5,181 bases of DNA, taken from assembly GCA_016302095.1 (NCBI GenBank), contig JAEDOE010000113.1, forward strand, positions 1 to 5,181, read 5' to 3'. Shown piece after piece: positions 1 to 5,181 of the stretch. The translations under genes and the position numbers were made by a program. The stretch's first letter is position 1; each line of letters begins with the position of its first letter. The notes below the pieces were generated by a model, which was not told the origin of the DNA, ran no database searches, and saw only the letters and a program-made list of their open reading frames with translations. This stretch comes from Anaerovibrio sp. GTDB lineage: Bacteria; Bacillota; Negativicutes; Selenomonadales; Selenomonadaceae.

Positions 1-2
1 AA

Positions 3-47
3 CTCACCTCCTGTTATTATTATATGTATTAATACACATAATATCAA
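3..47 (-). promoter_or_regulatory. Promoter and ribosome binding site of a divergent gene lying left of the window
   Basis: Read on the minus strand, a -35 box TTGATA (42-47) and a -10 box TATAAT (19-24) are separated by exactly 17 bp, close to the sigma-A/sigma-70 consensus. They are followed by a strong Shine-Dalgarno AGGAGGTGAG (3-12). The first 2 bases of the window then lead to a start codon that must sit within a few bases beyond the left edge, so the gene itself cannot be identified. The expected transcription start (about position 12) falls at the first base of the Shine-Dalgarno, so the leader would be extremely short. The whole promoter spacer is occupied by a palindrome, annotated separately, which suggests tight repression. 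Confidence 0.75.
20..41. promoter_or_regulatory. Putative operator: 22-bp near-perfect palindrome inside the divergent promoter
   Basis: The core TGTATTAATACA (25-36) is a perfect 12-bp palindrome. It extends by 5 bp on each side with only one mismatched pair (24... outward symmetry broken at 24/37 only in the plus-strand reading of bases 24 and 37), giving 10 of 11 complementary pairs over 20-41. It fills the 17-bp spacer between the minus-strand -35 (42-47) and -10 (19-24) and overlaps most of the -10, the position expected for a repressor that blocks RNA polymerase. AT-rich DNA yields palindromes by chance more easily, but this length and placement are hard to dismiss. The cognate regulator is unknown; a GntR, TetR, XRE or ribbon-helix-helix protein would all fit, and self-repression by the divergent gene's product is possible. 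Confidence 0.6.
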
Positions 48-72
48 TGATGAAATACACATTAATACACAT
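31..72. repeat. Three direct copies of the 9-mer AATACACAT
   Basis: Identical AATACACAT units lie at 31-39, 54-62 and 64-72. The first and third are part of a longer 12-bp identity, ATTAATACACAT, at 28-39 and 61-72, which are 33 bp apart, close to three helical turns. The second and third copies start 10 bp apart, about one turn. The first unit forms one half of the palindrome in the divergent promoter, and the other two lie just upstream of that promoter's -35 box, so the set looks like a cooperative binding array for one regulator. They also lie directly upstream of a possible plus-strand -10 box at 75-80. The binding role is inferred from position and spacing only. Confidence 0.55.
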
Positions 73-206
73 TTTATAATAAAATGCAGATATTCCATGT
101 TGCTTGTCTAATGATTGTCATCCAGGCTCGGCAGGCAGTGAGTGAAGTTATAATTACAGATTATGGGAAGATAAAAGTCGCTTAGGTAAATATACGCGTA
201 CACGTC
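73..206 (+). other. Gene-poor spacer; possible small transcript or remnant ahead of an orphan terminator
   Basis: I recognise no gene here. A plus-strand TATAAT lies at 75-80, but no good -35 box is present 16 to 18 bp upstream, where the AATACACAT repeats sit instead. If used, it would start transcription near 87 and end at the terminator at 207-240, giving an RNA of roughly 150 nt. An ATG-initiated 33-codon frame runs from 84 to the TAG at 183-185 (start MQIFHVACLM, end TDYGKIKVA), but it has no ribosome binding site and its ATG would precede the predicted transcript start. It could be a non-coding RNA, the tail of a lost gene, or plain spacer; I cannot decide. Confidence 0.2.
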
Positions 207-240
207 AAAAGGAGTATCTAGTGATAGATGCTCTTTTTTT
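207..240 (+). terminator. Rho-independent terminator without an obvious upstream gene
   Basis: The arm GAGTATCTA (212-220) pairs with TAGATGCTC (225-233) over 9 bp with a single T-G wobble and a GTGA loop, followed by seven T residues (234-240). The AAAA at 207-210 can extend pairing into the T run. The orientation terminates rightward transcription. The only gene signal to its left is on the opposite strand, so this terminator either ends an unannotated small transcript, marks the end of a gene lost from 73-206, or shields comM from stray transcription. The minus-strand T run is only four bases, so leftward termination would be weak. Confidence 0.8.
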
Positions 241-297
241 ATTGAGGAAAAAAGGAATGTATGCCGAAGCTTATAGATGCCTATTAATCTAGATATA

Positions 298-331
298 TAT
301 TTATATTTATATTAATATATAAATATAAATA
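298..331. repeat. Perfect 15-bp A/T-only inverted repeat with a 4-base loop
   Basis: Bases 298-312 are exactly complementary to 317-331 around a TAAT loop, and the run 293-331 contains no G or C. There is no T run after it, so it is not a standard terminator, and an A/T-only stem would be weak in RNA. It ends 22 bp before the comM -35 box. It could extrude as a cruciform, serve as an easily melted or bent site, or bind a regulator or nucleoid protein. Low sequence complexity makes long inverted repeats likelier by chance, but a gap-free 15-bp stem is still notable. Confidence 0.7.
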
Positions 332-335
332 GACC

Positions 336-409
336 AAAAACTTAAAAAAATTCTTTACATACCATCTAAAATGTAATATAATCACCTGTAACAGAACAAA
401 AGGGGTGAG
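336..409 (+). promoter_or_regulatory. comM promoter with upstream A-tracts and ribosome binding site
   Basis: The -35 box TTTACA (354-359) and the -10 box TATAAT (377-382) are separated by 17 bp, predicting a transcription start near 389 and a leader of about 26 nt. Two A-tracts, 336-340 and 344-350, lie directly upstream of the -35 where an UP element would contact the alpha subunit of RNA polymerase. TTACAT (355-360) and ATGTAA (371-376) form an inverted repeat that overlaps the -35 and abuts the -10, a possible operator. The Shine-Dalgarno AGGGGTGAG (401-409) sits 5 bases before the ATG at 415. I see no LexA-type GAAC-N4-GTTC box. Confidence 0.75.
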
Positions 410-414
410 ATGGT

Positions 415-1944
415 ATGTATGCTTGTACCAAGGGGGCTACGACTCTGGGCGTGGACGGAGTGATTATTGATGTGGAGGTGGATGTGTCCAACGGGCTGCC
501 CTGCTTTGAGATGGTGGGGATGCCGGATGCCATGGTGCGGGAGGCGAAGGAGAGGGTGAGGATTGCCATTCGCAATTCCGGCATCAGGCTGCAGCAGGAC
601 AAGGTGACGGTCAATCTGGCACCGGCAGGTATGCGCAAGGATAGTGCCGGATTGGATTTGCCTATTGCAGTGGCACTTTTGGCTGCCTACGGTGTTATTC
701 CTACAGAGGGGCTGGACAGGTATTTGTTTATCAGCGAGCTGTCTTTGGAAGGGGAGTGCCGCCGGGTAAGCGGTGTGCTGCCTATGGCTATCAAAGCCCA
801 GGAAAGCGGCTTGCAGGCAGTAGTGGTGGCCAAGGGCAATATCAATGAAGCCCTGCTGGTGGATGGTATAGCGGTGTACGGCATTGAGAACCTATCTGAA
901 TTGGTGGAGTTTCTCAGCGGCAGGGGGGAGCTGCAGCCAGCTGCCAAGGAACCAGCTCAGGAGGAACGGGAGGTATTGCAGGATGATTTCTGCGACGTGC
1001 AGGGGCAGTTTTTGGCCAAGCGTGCCTTTGAGATTGCGGCGGCAGGCGGTCACAACATCGTCCTGTCCGGCAGCCCCGGGGCTGGCAAGACCATGCTGGC
1101 CAGGCGAATGGGCTCTATTTTGCCGGATATGACACGGAAGGAAGCTCTGGAGGTGACAAAGATTTATAGTATTGCAGGGCTTTTGAAAAATAATAGTGGC
1201 CTGATTACCAAGCGTCCCTTTCGCAGTCCCCACCATACTGTATCTACGGCTGCCATGATAGGGGGCGGCAGCATCCCCAAGCCCGGGGAGGTGACTCTCA
1301 GCCACAACGGTGTGCTGTTTCTGGATGAGCTGCCGGAGTTTGGCAAAAATGCCCTGGAATGTTTGCGGCAGCCCTTGGAGGACGGCTTTGTCAGCGTGTC
1401 CAGGGTGAATGCCACCTTGAGCTTTCCCTCCCGTATTATGCTGATAGCTGCCCTCAATCCCTGCCCCTGCGGCTACTATGGGGATAGCGAGATTCCCTGC
1501 GAGTGCAGCCTGCCTCAGATCAAGAAGTACACCCGGAAGCTGTCGGGCCCTCTTTTGGACAGGTTTGATATTCAGATCCGGGTGCCACGGGTGTCCTATC
1601 AGGAGATAACCTCGGAGGTCCGGGCGGAAAAATCAGCCGTCATCCGCCAGAGGGTGGTGGCAGCCAGGAAAATCCAGCTGGACAGGTTCCGGGAGCTGGA
1701 TATTGTCTGCAATGCCCAGATGAATCACGGCATATTGAAAAAATATTGCCAGCTGACGGATGAGGCCCAGGAGCTGATGGAAACGGCCTTTCAGGAGAGG
1801 AATTTGTCTGCCCGTTCCTATGACCGCATCGTGAAGGTAGCCCAGACGGTGGCGGATTTGTCCGGCAGCGATATTATAAGCGAGATACATATCGGTGAGG
1901 CCTTGCAGCTGCGGGGGGAAATCCTGCCGGGAAATAATTTTTGA
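415..1944 (+). CDS. comM: ComM/YifB family Mg-chelatase-like AAA+ ATPase
   Basis: The 509-residue product matches the usual family length and is complete. An N-terminal Lon-protease-like (ChlI) domain covers about residues 5-165, beginning with the typical VEVDVSNGLPCFEMVGMPD stretch. The AAA+ Mg-chelatase core (about 185-395) has Walker A GSPGAGKT (219-226), Walker B VLFLDE (300-305), a paired-cysteine insertion (C350, C352, C362, C364, probably metal-binding) and the arginine-finger motif GPLLDRFD (378-385). The C-terminal helical Mg-chelatase_C domain (about 400-505) carries a sensor-2-like SARSYDR (465-471). In Vibrio and Acinetobacter, ComM is a hexameric branch-migration helicase that aids integration of DNA taken up in natural transformation. 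The same role here is inference; it is not a magnesium chelatase subunit of pigment synthesis. The ATG at 415 follows a good Shine-Dalgarno and matches the family's N terminus; a nearby ATG at 410 is out of frame. Own promoter and terminator make it monocistronic. Confidence 0.95.
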   Translation: MYACTKGATTLGVDGVIIDVEVDVSNGLPCFEMVGMPDAMVREAKERVRIAIRNSGIRLQQDKVTVNLAPAGMRKDSAGLDLPIAVALLAAYGVIPTEGLDRYLFISELSLEGECRRVSGVLPMAIKAQESGLQAVVVAKGNINEALLVDGIAVYGIENLSELVEFLSGRGELQPAAKEPAQEEREVLQDDFCDVQGQFLAKRAFEIAAAGGHNIVLSGSPGAGKTMLARRMGSILPDMTRKEALEVTKIYSIAGLLKNNSGLITKRPFRSPHHTVSTAAMIGGGSIPKPGEVTLSHNGVLFLDELPEFGKNALECLRQPLEDGFVSVSRVNATLSFPSRIMLIAALNPCPCGYYGDSEIPCECSLPQIKKYTRKLSGPLLDRFDIQIRVPRVSYQEITSEVRAEKSAVIRQRVVAARKIQLDRFRELDIVCNAQMNHGILKKYCQLTDEAQELMETAFQERNLSARSYDRIVKVAQTVADLSGSDIISEIHIGEALQLRGEILPGNNF

Positions 1945-1946
1945 GG

Positions 1947-1974
1947 AAGGAGGCAAAATTTTGCCTCTTTTTTT
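1947..1974 (+). terminator. Rho-independent terminator after comM
   Basis: Starting two bases after the comM stop codon, the 18-base perfect palindrome GAGGCAAAATTTTGCCTC (1950-1967) folds into a stem with an AATT loop and is followed by seven T residues (1968-1974). A and G at 1947-1949 can pair with the start of the T run. It separates comM transcription from the ruvA operon, which starts with its own promoter ten bases further on. Confidence 0.9.
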
Positions 1975-1984
1975 GCTGGGGAAT

Positions 1985-2013
1985 TTGTTAAATCAAACAT
2001 CTTGTTGTATAAT
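1985..2013 (+). promoter_or_regulatory. Promoter of the ruvA-ruvB-queH-spoIID operon
   Basis: The -35 box TTGTTA (1985-1990) and the perfect -10 box TATAAT (2008-2013) are 17 bp apart, predicting a start near 2020. This is the only good promoter between the comM terminator and ruvA, and it is placed to drive all four genes. I see no convincing LexA box at it, so SOS control, known for ruvAB in some bacteria, is not supported by eye. Confidence 0.7.
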
Positions 2014-2019
2014 AAGATG

Positions 2020-2094
2020 ATATTGTAGAATGATTATAAGATGGCTGCAGAATTATTGCAGTGCTGTGGCAGAATTAGGGCAGAGGGTTGACAG
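2020..2094 (+). promoter_or_regulatory. ruvA leader with a 9-bp direct repeat and ribosome binding site
   Basis: The leader of about 75 nt contains two copies of GCAGAATTA, at 2047-2055 and 2069-2077, 22 bp apart. A small hairpin is possible between CTGCA (2045-2049) and TGCAG (2057-2061). The Shine-Dalgarno GAGGG (2083-2087) lies 7 bases before the ruvA ATG. No riboswitch or attenuator structure with a T run is visible, so the repeat may be fortuitous. Confidence 0.4.
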
Positions 2095-2715
2095 ATGATT
2101 GGTTTTTTGCGGGGCAGGGTTGCCTATTTGCTGGCGGATGTTTGCCTGCTGGATGTAAATGGCGTGGGCTATCGGGTTTTTATTGCCGGGAACACCCACA
2201 ACCAGCTGAAGCTGGGGCAGGAGGCGATGCTTTTTACCCATACCAGCGTGCGTGAGGACGCTATCCAGCTGTATGGCTTTTACTCACAGGAGGAATATGA
2301 TTTATTTCAGCTTTTGCTGACGGTCAGCGGCATCGGGCCCAAGGTGGCGCTGGGGATTATCGGGGCGATTACCCCGGCCAGGCTGTGCCAGGCCATTCAG
2401 AAGAAGCAGGCCTCCGTGCTGGTGAAGCTGCCGGGGGTGGGCAAGAAATCCGCGGAGCGGATGATTGTGGAGCTGAAGGACAAGCTGCACTTTGCCGATG
2501 CAGGCGATGACGGCCAGGTGGAGGATTTGTCCGATTTGTTTGCCCTGCCGGAGATTGGCGAGGGCGTGGTGGCAGAGGCGGCGGCAGCTTTGCAGAGCCT
2601 TGGCTACAATGCCCAGCAGCTGGCGCCTGTGCTGGAGAAATGCAGCAGGCTGAAGGGCGACCAGGATGTGCAGTCGGTGATAAAGTTTGCCCTGAAAGAG
2701 CTGTCCGGGAGGTGA
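2095..2715 (+). CDS. ruvA: Holliday junction branch migration complex subunit RuvA
   Basis: RuvA binds four-way DNA junctions as a tetramer and loads RuvB rings on opposite arms for branch migration in recombinational repair. The product is 206 residues, normal for the family. The N-terminal OB-fold (about 1-62) starts with MIGFLRGRV and contains VREDAIQLYGF (52-62), where E54 and D55 match the acidic pin that sits at the junction centre. Domain II (about 65-135) carries two helix-hairpin-helix motifs, SGIGPK (78-83) and PGVGKK (113-118). An acidic linker (about 135-155) leads to domain III (about 156-206), which contacts RuvB. The ATG start has a fair Shine-Dalgarno and exactly matches the usual N terminus. 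It is the first gene of the operon. ruvC, often found just upstream, is not here. Confidence 0.97.
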   Translation: MIGFLRGRVAYLLADVCLLDVNGVGYRVFIAGNTHNQLKLGQEAMLFTHTSVREDAIQLYGFYSQEEYDLFQLLLTVSGIGPKVALGIIGAITPARLCQAIQKKQASVLVKLPGVGKKSAERMIVELKDKLHFADAGDDGQVEDLSDLFALPEIGEGVVAEAAAALQSLGYNAQQLAPVLEKCSRLKGDQDVQSVIKFALKELSGR

Positions 2716-2716
2716 T
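2707..2716 (+). promoter_or_regulatory. Shine-Dalgarno that decides the TTG start of ruvB
   Basis: GGGAGGTGAT overlaps the ruvA stop codon (TGA 2713-2715) and is nearly fully complementary to the 16S rRNA 3' end. GGAGG ends nine bases before the TTG at 2722. The overlap of the site with the ruvA stop favours translational coupling, keeping RuvA and RuvB production in step. Confidence 0.8.
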
Positions 2717-2721
2717 AGAGG

Positions 2722-3747
2722 TTGGAGGATATTAATTACGGGGATTTTGCCCAGGAGCGCGTGATAGACATGAATGCCCAGAACGGTGATGAGTGGCAGT
2801 ACAGCCTGCGGCCTCGTCATCTGAGGGAGTATATCGGCCAGAAAAAGGTGAAGGAGAACCTGGATATTTTCATCAAGGCAGCCATGTCCAGGGGGGATGC
2901 CCTGGACCATGTGCTGTTTTACGGTCCGCCAGGGCTGGGGAAGACCACTCTGGCAGGGATTATTGCCAATGAGCTGGGGGTGAATTTCCGGGTGACCTCG
3001 GGGCCTGCCATCAACCATGCCGGGGATTTGGCAGCCCTTTTGACCAACCTGGGGGAGAAGGATGTGCTTTTTATTGATGAAATCCACCGTCTCTCAAGAA
3101 ATGTGGAGGAAGTCCTTTACTCGGCCATGGAGGATTTTGCCCTGGATATTGTCATCGGCAAGGGGCCTAGTGCCCGTTCCATCCGCCTGGATCTGGCACC
3201 CTTTACTTTGATAGGAGCCACTACCAAGGCAGGCTCCCTGGCAGGCCCTCTCAGGGACAGGTTCGGGGTGATTTCCCGGCTGGAATACTATCAGCCGGAG
3301 GATCTGGTGCTGATTGTGAAGCGTGCGGCGGAGATATTGCAGATTCCCATTGAGGAAAAGGGAGCCTGGGAGATTGCCCGTCGTTCCCGGGGGACTCCCC
3401 GGATTGCCAACCGCCTCCTGAAGCGTGTCAGGGACTTTGCCCAGATTACTGGTGACGGCATCATTACAGACGAGATTGCGGATGCTTCTTTGCAGAGGCT
3501 GGAGGTGGACAGGATGGGGCTTGACCATACAGACAGGCGGATGCTGGAAACCATGGTGATGAAGTTCGGGGGCGGCCCGGTGGGGCTGGACACCCTGGCG
3601 GCAGCCACCAGCGAGGAACGGGATACCATCGAGGATGTGTACGAGCCTTATCTTTTGCAGCTGGGCTTTATCAACCGCACCCCCAAGGGGCGTGTGGTGA
3701 CAAGGGCCGGTTATGAACACATGAATATTCCTTATCCGGAGGCGTAG
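2722..3747 (+). CDS. ruvB: Holliday junction branch migration DNA helicase RuvB
   Basis: RuvB is the hexameric AAA+ motor that pulls DNA through the RuvA-bound junction using ATP. The product is 341 residues, within the usual range. A short variable N terminus leads to [13 protein letters not shown] (28-40). The AAA+ domain has Walker A GPPGLGKT (68-75), Walker B LFIDEIH (116-122), sensor 1 GATT (165-168), the arginine-finger segment GPLRDRFG (175-182) and sensor 2 GTPR (224-227). The C-terminal winged helix (about 265-341) includes [11 protein letters not shown] (285-295) and [10 protein letters not shown] (315-324). The TTG start at 2722 is chosen for its strong Shine-Dalgarno and a 6-bp gap after ruvA. 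The first downstream ATG (2770) would remove 16 poorly conserved residues and lacks a comparable site, so it is less likely but would leave the enzyme core intact. Confidence 0.97.
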   Translation: MEDINYGDFAQERVIDMNAQNGDEWQYSLRPRHLREYIGQKKVKENLDIFIKAAMSRGDALDHVLFYGPPGLGKTTLAGIIANELGVNFRVTSGPAINHAGDLAALLTNLGEKDVLFIDEIHRLSRNVEEVLYSAMEDFALDIVIGKGPSARSIRLDLAPFTLIGATTKAGSLAGPLRDRFGVISRLEYYQPEDLVLIVKRAAEILQIPIEEKGAWEIARRSRGTPRIANRLLKRVRDFAQITGDGIITDEIADASLQRLEVDRMGLDHTDRRMLETMVMKFGGGPVGLDTLAAATSEERDTIEDVYEPYLLQLGFINRTPKGRVVTRAGYEHMNIPYPEA

Positions 3748-3753
3748 AGCTAG

Positions 3754-4368
3754 ATGAATCTTTTGTTGCACATGTGCTGCGGCCCCTGCTCCTGCTACCC
3801 TGTGAAGGTGCTGAGGGAACAGGGCATAGAGCCCACAGGCTATTTTTTCAACCCCAACATCCACCCATATAAGGAATGGGATATGCGGCTGAAGGCGGCA
3901 GAGGAATTTGCCGCCAGGTCAGAGATGAAAATAATCACAGACAAGCATTATATGCTGCGGGATTTTCTGCGCCGCGCCCTGGCTGCGGAGCAGGTGGAGA
4001 ATGGCCGCTGCCGCATGTGCTATACCTGGCGGCTGGAGGAAACTGCCAGGTATGCGGCGGAAAACGGTTTTGATGCCTTTACTTCCACGCTGTTTTACAG
4101 CATTTATCAGCAGCATGAGCTGATGAAGGAGACGGCGGAGCATTTTGCCAAGGTGTACGGGGTGAAGTTTCATTATGAGGATTTCCGTCCCGGCTGGCAG
4201 GAGGGCATCGACATGAGCATGGAAATGGGCTTATATCGCCAGCCTTACTGCGGCTGTATCTTCAGCGAGGAGGAACGCTACAGCAGGGAGCTGAGAAAGG
4301 CGAGAAAAAAGGCCAACAAGGCCAAGAAAAGGGCAAGATTGGAGGCAGAGGCAAGTGGAGAGATATAA
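3754..4368 (+). CDS. queH: Epoxyqueuosine reductase QueH
   Basis: QueH (former DUF208) reduces epoxyqueuosine to queuosine in the wobble position of GUN-anticodon tRNAs. It is the cytosolic, iron-sulfur, cobalamin-independent counterpart of QueG. The 204-residue product starts MNLLLHMCCGPC and shows the family cysteines: C8-C9 (with C12 and C14 nearby), the CRMCY motif (C86, C89) with the following W-R-L-E, and RQPYCGC near the C terminus (C166, C168). These are expected to hold the [4Fe-4S] cluster and nearby metal or redox site. SEEERYSREL (171-180) leads into a lysine/arginine-rich tail (about 181-197) that may touch tRNA. The ATG lies 6 bp after ruvB, with GGAGG (3738-3742) inside the ruvB end, 11 bases away, a slightly long spacing. 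A role with tgt and queA downstream outside the window is plausible but unseen. Confidence 0.95.
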   Translation: MNLLLHMCCGPCSCYPVKVLREQGIEPTGYFFNPNIHPYKEWDMRLKAAEEFAARSEMKIITDKHYMLRDFLRRALAAEQVENGRCRMCYTWRLEETARYAAENGFDAFTSTLFYSIYQQHELMKETAEHFAKVYGVKFHYEDFRPGWQEGIDMSMEMGLYRQPYCGCIFSEEERYSRELRKARKKANKAKKRARLEAEASGEI

Positions 4369-4378
4369 GAGCAGGAGG
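4341..4378 (+). promoter_or_regulatory. Two tandem Shine-Dalgarno sites for alternative spoIID starts
   Basis: GGAGG at 4341-4345 lies nine bases before a GTG at 4355, and AGGAGG at 4373-4378 lies nine bases before an in-frame ATG at 4388. Both are strong and well spaced. The GTG start gives the product a positively charged N terminus (ERYKSRRLRG) ahead of the hydrophobic segment, as a signal peptide needs; the ATG start would begin directly in the hydrophobic segment with no basic residues. The GTG is therefore preferred. Confidence 0.65.
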
Positions 4379-5181
4379 CTGCGGGGGATGTTTGCCGCAG
4401 TCATGGCAATGGCTTTCTTCCTGTTTCAGCTGGGAATAGCGGAGGCAGGTGTCAGCACGCTCTATCCGGGGGCAGGCAACCGGCCCCCCAAGACGCCGGA
4501 GTGGAACGTGGAAAAGGGCAAGGACGAGAATGTCTCTGCCAAGGCTGCTGAGCAGAATGGCGGTGCGGCAAAGGGCGTCAAGAAGCTGGACAAGAAGAAT
4601 GTGCCCATGACCATGCTGAGCGTGATGCTGGGGGAGGGGCTTGCTTCTGCCAGCGTGTCCGGGGCCAGTGATTTTGAGGTGGTGGAGGGCAATGCCGGCA
4701 AGGTGCTGGAAAGCTGCAGCGCCAACAAGAGCCTGAATATCACTGTGGATGGCAGCTATATCGCCATCAACGGCAAGAAGACCAAGAGCAGGATTGTTAC
4801 CGTGCAGGCGAAGAACGGTGCTGACGGCGTGATGAAATACAACGGCAGCAGCTATCGGGGCAGCTTGCGGCTTACCTCTGACGGTGTGCGGCTGCAGGTG
4901 CTGAACCAGCTGTCCTTGGAGGATTATGTCAAGGGCGTGCTGCCATCAGAAATGTCTCCTAGCTGGCATGGGGAGGCGTTGAAGGCTCAGGCTGTGGCGG
5001 CGAGAACCTTTGCCATGTACAACAGAAGCAAGGGAGGGCACAAGGCCAGCGGCTACGATTTGTGCAGTTCCAGCCATTGCCAGGTGTACAGCGGCATGGC
5101 GGCGGAAACTACGGCAACCAATAGCGCGGTGGATGCTACTCGCGGACAGGTGATGTATTATGAGCATCAGGTGATTTATGC
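4355..5181 (+). CDS. spoIID: SpoIID/LytB domain protein, exported peptidoglycan lytic transglycosylase-like (3' end beyond window)
   Basis: The frame stays open to the right edge (275 complete codons) and is cut there. A signal peptide or N-terminal anchor is clear: basic ERYKSRRLRG (2-11), a hydrophobic core (12-29) and a likely signal peptidase site after AEA (29-31). A polar, lysine-rich linker (about 40-82) and a beta-rich region (about 83-180) precede the SpoIID core, which includes LEDYVKGVLPSEM (188-200), where E199 matches the catalytic glutamate, LKAQAVAARTFAMY (209-222), and CSSSHCQVY (237-245), whose C237, H241 and C242 match the zinc-binding cluster. SpoIID in Bacillus cleaves glycan strands denuded of stem peptides during engulfment; LytB-type relatives act in vegetative cells, so sporulation cannot be inferred from this gene alone. 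It overlaps queH by 14 bp in another frame, suggesting coupled translation. The symbol is given by family, not proven orthology. Confidence 0.9.
   Translation, partial: MERYKSRRLRGMFAAVMAMAFFLFQLGIAEAGVSTLYPGAGNRPPKTPEWNVEKGKDENVSAKAAEQNGGAAKGVKKLDKKNVPMTMLSVMLGEGLASASVSGASDFEVVEGNAGKVLESCSANKSLNITVDGSYIAINGKKTKSRIVTVQAKNGADGVMKYNGSSYRGSLRLTSDGVRLQVLNQLSLEDYVKGVLPSEMSPSWHGEALKAQAVAARTFAMYNRSKGGHKASGYDLCSSSHCQVYSGMAAETTATNSAVDATRGQVMYYEHQVIY

Noticed and set aside
1..206. Possible CRISPR array from the AATACACAT repeats
   Set aside because: The units are only 9 bp, with irregular gaps of 14 and 1 bp, so there are no repeat-spacer units; a regulator-binding array fits better.
257..292. An 11-codon frame (ATG at 257, stop at 290-292) after GAGG at 244-247
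   Set aside because: Too short, no promoter of its own between the terminator at 207-240 and the frame, and such frames are expected by chance.
892..1457. Minus-strand open frames inside comM
   Set aside because: Antisense shadows of a well-supported gene, with no domain signal or ribosome binding site that I can support.
415..1944. Annotation of comM as a magnesium chelatase subunit
   Set aside because: The Lon-like N-terminal domain, cysteine insertion and 509-residue length are those of ComM/YifB, and no pigment synthesis genes are nearby.
1996..2006. AACA-TCT-TGTT dyad upstream of the ruvA -10, considered as a LexA box
   Set aside because: The arms and the 3-base centre do not fit the Gram-positive GAAC-N4-GTTC consensus, and the dyad is short.
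2302..3864. Long minus-strand open frames opposite ruvA and ruvB (2302-3087 and 3094-3864)
   Set aside because: They lie antisense to genes with clear family motifs, show low-complexity proline/glutamine/histidine-rich translations typical of GC-biased codon shadows, and lack recognisable domains.
4462..5167. Minus-strand open frames 4462-4743 and 4946-5167
   Set aside because: They oppose the plus-strand SpoIID frame, which has a signal peptide, catalytic glutamate and zinc motif in uninterrupted phase.

Overview
The window reads as a chromosomal housekeeping segment from a Gram-positive-type low-to-mid GC anaerobe, most likely a Negativicutes member (Selenomonas or a relative). Three things point there: the order ruvA-ruvB-queH-spoIID, which I recall as typical of that class; strong AGGAGG-type ribosome binding sites with TTG and GTG starts; and GC-rich genes (codons mostly ending in G or C) separated by very AT-rich spacers with short hairpin plus T-run terminators. 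The taxon is an inference from gene order and style, not from a database match.

Bases 1-414 hold no convincing gene. At the left edge, on the minus strand, lies the control region of a divergent gene whose start codon falls just outside the window: a Shine-Dalgarno, a near-consensus promoter (TTGATA, 17 bp, TATAAT), a near-perfect 22-bp palindrome filling the promoter spacer, and three copies of a 9-bp repeat. Bases 73-206 show no recognisable gene, yet a good plus-strand terminator stands at 207-240. It has no gene to terminate, so a small RNA or a gene remnant may lie there. A 39-bp A/T-only stretch with a perfect 15-bp inverted repeat follows, then the comM promoter.

Bases 415-1974 carry comM (yifB), an intact AAA+ helicase-family gene with its own promoter and terminator, so it is a single-gene transcription unit. 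From about 1985 a second promoter drives a tight rightward operon: ruvA and ruvB (Holliday-junction branch migration motor), queH (last step of queuosine synthesis), and a spoIID/LytB-type peptidoglycan hydrolase gene cut by the right edge. Intergenic gaps are 6 bp each for ruvA/ruvB and ruvB/queH, queH and spoIID overlap by 14 bp, and there is no internal terminator.

Functionally, comM and ruvAB both move branched DNA (ComM in natural-transformation recombination, RuvAB in recombinational repair), while queH and spoIID serve tRNA modification and the envelope. The genes are all known families with intact motifs. The least explained DNA is the 1-414 intergenic region.
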